A DNA stretch of 64,000 bases from Thermocaproicibacter sp036260805 (GTDB lineage Bacteria > Bacillota > Clostridia > Oscillospirales > Acutalibacteraceae): positions 1 to 64,000 of the forward strand of contig DATALZ010000016.1 in NCBI GenBank assembly GCA_036260805.1, written 5' to 3'. Each line of letters begins with the position of its first letter. Positions within the stretch are counted from its first letter, which is position 1. The translations under genes and the position numbers were made by a program. A model generated the notes under the pieces. The model made no database searches. It was not told the origin of the DNA and worked only from the letters and a program-made list of their open reading frames with translations. Shown here piece by piece: positions 60,975-64,000 of the stretch.

Positions 60975-63203
60975 TTACGAGAGCTGAAGCTGTTCTCCCT
61001 GTTCTTCCTGCGGCGGAACCGAACCTGCGGCAGGAATATTTTTGCGGTACCTTTCCGGTTTTTGAAGTGTTCCCTCTTCATAAAGTTTCACCTGCATAAG
61101 CCGTGCTCCCCTGCGCAGCGTCATGGCAGCTACCCCCTGTGTTCCCCGAGTAGTTTTGCTTGGGACTGCACCGGTATGAACCAGTAAGACCTTGCCCTGC
61201 GATGAAGTAAACATAAATTCGTGGTCTTCTTCGATTTTTACACATGAGACAAGGGGTGATTTGTCGCAGTAAGCCTTAACCAGCTTTTTGCGGTTTGTTT
61301 TTGTTTCATAAGCGGTTAAATCAACTTTAGCGGCTTTTCCGTTTTCAAAGAAGAAAACCATATATCCGGCATAATCCTTGGTAACCGCCATATAAACCGG
61401 ACTTTCTCCCTCTTCCATACCGAGTTTCGCCGGGATGAATTCCCCAAGTACACTGGCTTTTGTATCCGGGAAATCGGATGCCTTTGCCTTATAAACGGTG
61501 CATTTGTCGGTAAAGAAAAGCAGATCTGCAGAATTGAAGCTTTCAATCTGCTGGGCGATTTCGTCGCCTTCTTTCAGCTTCTGTTCACCGCTCATGCGCA
61601 GAGACTGGGGCGTAATTTTTTTGAAATAGCCGTCTTTCGAAAAGAACAGATTTACAGGATAGTCCGGCGTATCATCTTCTGGAAGCTCTTCCAGCTCACT
61701 CTGGTACACCAACATGGATTTGCGCGGCTGGCCATACTTCTTCGCTACCTCATCCAGCTCCTGTAGGATAATTTTTCGGATTTCGGCTTCGCTGCCCAGA
61801 ATTTTTTGAAGATTTTCAATGTCTTTTTCCATTTGGGCTGTCTCTGCCGTACGCTTCAGAATATATTCACGGTTCAAATGCCTCAGTTTAATTTCCGCTA
61901 CATATTCCGCCTGTTTTTCATCAATTCCAAACCCAATCATCAGGTTTGGCACTACTTCCGCCTCTTCTTCTGTTTTACGGACAATTGAAACCGCTTTGTC
62001 GATATCCAGCAAAATTGCCTGCAGTCCCTTTAAAAGGTGCAGCTTTTCCTGAAGGTTTTTTAAGTCGAAGGTTGTGCGGCGGCGAACACACTGAATTCGG
62101 AATTTTGTCCATTCATTCAACAGTTCCCGGACACCCATCACACGCGGTACTCCACCCACGAGAACATTAAAATTGCAGGAAAAACTGTCTTCCAAAGGCG
62201 TCATTCGAAACAGCTTTTGCATTAATCGTTCGGGATCGGTTCCGCGCTTTAAATCAATCGTGATTTTAAGTCCTGCAAGACCGGTTTCATCACGGATATC
62301 AGAAATTTCTCTCACTTTGCCTTGTTTTACAAGGTCGATGGTTTTCTCGATGATTGCTTCAATCGTAGTCGTCGGCGGAATCTGGGTAATATCAATGCAG
62401 TTTGCATCCGCGTCGTAAGAGTACCTTGAACGCACGCGGACGGAGCCTCGCCCTGTGCGGTAAATCTTCTCAAGCTCCTGCCTGTTGTAAATAATCTGGC
62501 CCCCACCGGAAAAATCAGGAGCAGGCATCGTAGAAAGAATATCATGCTCCGGGTTTTTAATACAAGCCTGCGCAGTTTTACAAACCTCAGCAAGATTGAA
62601 GGAGCAGATAGAACTTGCCATTCCTACGGCAATACCCGTGTTCGCGTTTACCAGCACAGTAGGGAAAGTCGCCGGAAACAGCGTAGGCTCTTTTGTTGTA
62701 TTATCGTAGTTATCAGCAAAATCGACGGTATCTTTTTCAATATCCCGGAAAAGCTCCTGGCTGATGCTGTCCAGCTTCGCTTCTGTATAACGGGATGCAG
62801 CACATGCCATATCTCTGGAATAAAATTTTCCGAAGTTGCCCTTTGAATCTACATAAGCGTGGAGAAGCGCTTCATACCCTCGGCTCAGACGCACCATCGT
62901 ATCGTAAATCGCGCCTTCACCATGTGGATTTAGCTTCATGGTCTGGCCGACAATATTGGAACTTTTTGTCCTTGTTGACCCTAAAAGTCCCATTTTGTAC
63001 ATCGTATAAAGCAGCTTACGGTGAGACGGCTTAAATCCGTCGATTTCCGGGATGGCGCGCGACATGATCACGCTGATTGCATACGGCATGTAATTTGTTT
63101 CGAGAGTATTTGTAATCTGCTGCGATATTATTTCTCCGGCACCCTCAATCACGCCGTGGGCCTTCGGCTGACCCGCAGGATGCCCTGAATGTGTTTTTTT
63201 CAT
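60975..63203 (-). CDS. parC: DNA topoisomerase type II subunit A (ParC-like)
   Basis: 742 residues. Breakage-reunion domain with the catalytic pair Arg138-Tyr139 (AASRYTEAKL) and DGFKPSHRKLLYTMYK, then the coiled-coil gate and a C-terminal beta-pinwheel. No GyrA box (QRRGGKG) is seen; the nearest stretch reads KTTRGTQGVAAMTL. That favours topoisomerase IV-type decatenation over gyrase. The tail is rich in Pro, Glu and Gln. It follows the B subunit by 70 nt. Confidence 0.9.
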   Translation of the reverse strand: MKKTHSGHPAGQPKAHGVIEGAGEIISQQITNTLETNYMPYAISVIMSRAIPEIDGFKPSHRKLLYTMYKMGLLGSTRTKSSNIVGQTMKLNPHGEGAIYDTMVRLSRGYEALLHAYVDSKGNFGKFYSRDMACAASRYTEAKLDSISQELFRDIEKDTVDFADNYDNTTKEPTLFPATFPTVLVNANTGIAVGMASSICSFNLAEVCKTAQACIKNPEHDILSTMPAPDFSGGGQIIYNRQELEKIYRTGRGSVRVRSRYSYDADANCIDITQIPPTTTIEAIIEKTIDLVKQGKVREISDIRDETGLAGLKITIDLKRGTDPERLMQKLFRMTPLEDSFSCNFNVLVGGVPRVMGVRELLNEWTKFRIQCVRRRTTFDLKNLQEKLHLLKGLQAILLDIDKAVSIVRKTEEEAEVVPNLMIGFGIDEKQAEYVAEIKLRHLNREYILKRTAETAQMEKDIENLQKILGSEAEIRKIILQELDEVAKKYGQPRKSMLVYQSELEELPEDDTPDYPVNLFFSKDGYFKKITPQSLRMSGEQKLKEGDEIAQQIESFNSADLLFFTDKCTVYKAKASDFPDTKASVLGEFIPAKLGMEEGESPVYMAVTKDYAGYMVFFFENGKAAKVDLTAYETKTNRKKLVKAYCDKSPLVSCVKIEEDHEFMFTSSQGKVLLVHTGAVPSKTTRGTQGVAAMTLRRGARLMQVKLYEEGTLQKPERYRKNIPAAGSVPPQEEQGEQLQLS

Positions 63204-63273
63204 ATTTCTTTCAGCCCCTAAACTATTCTGTGTTCTATTCGAAAGGAAACACCAATCAAGCTTTTATGAAAGG

Positions 63274-64000
63274 TCAGCTCAAATCTGCCAGTTCAAGATA
63301 ATGCCAACCGTTCTCGGCAATAAAATTTTTTCTGCCTTCCAAATCATCACCCAGTAAAAGATCAAAAACATGGCTTGTCCGGTCGGCTTCTTCCGGCATT
63401 ACGCGAATCAGGCGCCGCGTCGTCGGGTTCATAGTCGTCAGATTCATCATATCCGGCTCGTTTTCGCCAAGTCCTTTTGAACGCTGAATGGTGAATTTTT
63501 TTCCTTCCAACTGTTTGAGAAAATGGTCTTTCTCTTTTTCGGTATAGGCAAAATATGTTTCATCTTTTGCCTTGATTTCAAACAGCGGAGACTCCGCAAT
63601 AAAAACCTTCCCTGCATCAATTAAGGCCGGAGTAAGCCTGTAGAGCATCGTCAGCAGCAGAGTACGAATCTGATATCCGTCTACATCGGCATCGGTGCAG
63701 AGAATGATTTTATTCCAGCGCAGCGAGTCCATGTCGAACGAAGACAGGTCCTTATTTGCCTTGGATTTCACCTGTACCCCGCAGCCAAGAACCTTTAAGA
63801 GGTCGGTAATAGTCTCACTCTTAAAAATTTTCTCGTAGTCTGCTTTCAGGCAGTTTAGAGGTTTACCGCGAATTGGCATAATTGCCTGAAAGTTCGGGTC
63901 ACGTGCCTGCTTACAGGCGCCCAGAGCGGAATCGCCTTCCACGATGAAAATTTCCTTTTCATTTACATCGCGGCTGCGGCAGTCCACAAACTTTGCAACC
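63274..64000 (-). CDS. parE: DNA topoisomerase type II subunit B (ParE/GyrB-like), C-terminal part
   Basis: The visible 241 codons cover the TOPRIM domain and tail: DCRSRDVNEKEIFIVEGDSA, then TDADVDGYQIRTLLLTMLYR for metal binding and QRSKGLGENEPDMMNLTTMN. The ATPase half is beyond the right edge and the frame is open to base 64000. No insert is seen between TOPRIM and the end, as usual in Gram-positive enzymes. Partner of the ParC-like protein. Confidence 0.92.
   Translation of the reverse strand, partial: VAKFVDCRSRDVNEKEIFIVEGDSALGACKQARDPNFQAIMPIRGKPLNCLKADYEKIFKSETITDLLKVLGCGVQVKSKANKDLSSFDMDSLRWNKIILCTDADVDGYQIRTLLLTMLYRLTPALIDAGKVFIAESPLFEIKAKDETYFAYTEKEKDHFLKQLEGKKFTIQRSKGLGENEPDMMNLTTMNPTTRRLIRVMPEEADRTSHVFDLLLGDDLEGRKNFIAENGWHYLELADLS

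Noticed and set aside
1..64000. CRISPR arrays, tRNA or rRNA genes
   Set aside because: No regularly spaced repeats and no tRNA- or rRNA-like sequences were noticed on either strand; a covariance scan would be needed to exclude tRNAs fully.

Overview
The window looks like chromosome from a spore-forming, Gram-positive anaerobe of the Clostridia. An Oscillospirales/Ruminococcaceae-type genome (Caproiciproducens- or Ethanoligenens-like) is my best guess, from gene content and memory rather than a search. The signs are pyruvate formate-lyase, both dipicolinate synthase subunits, a BofA-like sigma-K regulator, LL-diaminopimelate aminotransferase, a tyrosyl T-box, a CIRCE element, an ANTAR-regulated glnA and frequent TTG starts with strong Shine-Dalgarno sequences. 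Almost every gene is on the minus strand, so transcription runs right to left. I saw no rRNA, tRNA or CRISPR array.

Left edge (1-3.9 kb): the 5' end of an OppB/DppB-type permease, a small lipoprotein, and pflB with a consensus promoter that has a perfect tandem 11-bp repeat downstream of and touching its -10.

Island (3.95-18.46 kb): a 14.5-kb element inserted in the 3' end of guaA and flanked by 12-bp direct repeats that are the last codons of guaA. At its right end are a repressor-like HTH gene, a small excisionase-like gene, a tyrosine recombinase broken by two frameshifts, an RHH protein, a frameshifted RepA-like ATPase and MobC; no relaxase remains. The cargo is defensive: a type I restriction-modification operon (hsdR-hsdS-hsdM) that continues into an EVE-like gene (frameshifted), a Nudix hydrolase and an HTH gene without a normal start codon, plus a separate ATPase/TOPRIM pair (RloA/RloB, PARIS-like in architecture) driven by a promoter whose spacer holds a perfect palindrome. 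The mobility genes look dead while the defence genes mostly look intact.

Nitrogen and purine block (18.4-35.5 kb): in transcription order glnA, an ANTAR regulator (NitR-like), dapF, dapL, carA, carB, purC, purF, purB, purA, glmS, guaA. GlnA makes glutamine, and CarA, PurF, GlmS and GuaA are all glutamine amidotransferases. glnA has a consensus promoter followed by an intrinsic terminator in its leader, a natural target for ANTAR antitermination.

35.7-50.4 kb: a YfhO-type membrane protein, tyrS with a T-box leader, and two runs, folD-dxs-tlyA-nadK-argR-recN (isoprenoid, NAD and repair housekeeping) and yfmF-yfmH-lgt.

50.6-64 kb: a DMT-family exporter (plus strand), a MetY-type sulfhydrylase, a zinc-ribbon membrane protein, dipicolinate synthase dpaA/dpaB, murC (plus strand), an Hsp20 chaperone downstream of a perfect CIRCE, bofA with its usual DUF2508 neighbour, rnr, secG, and a ParC/ParE-like type II topoisomerase pair whose B subunit runs off the right edge.
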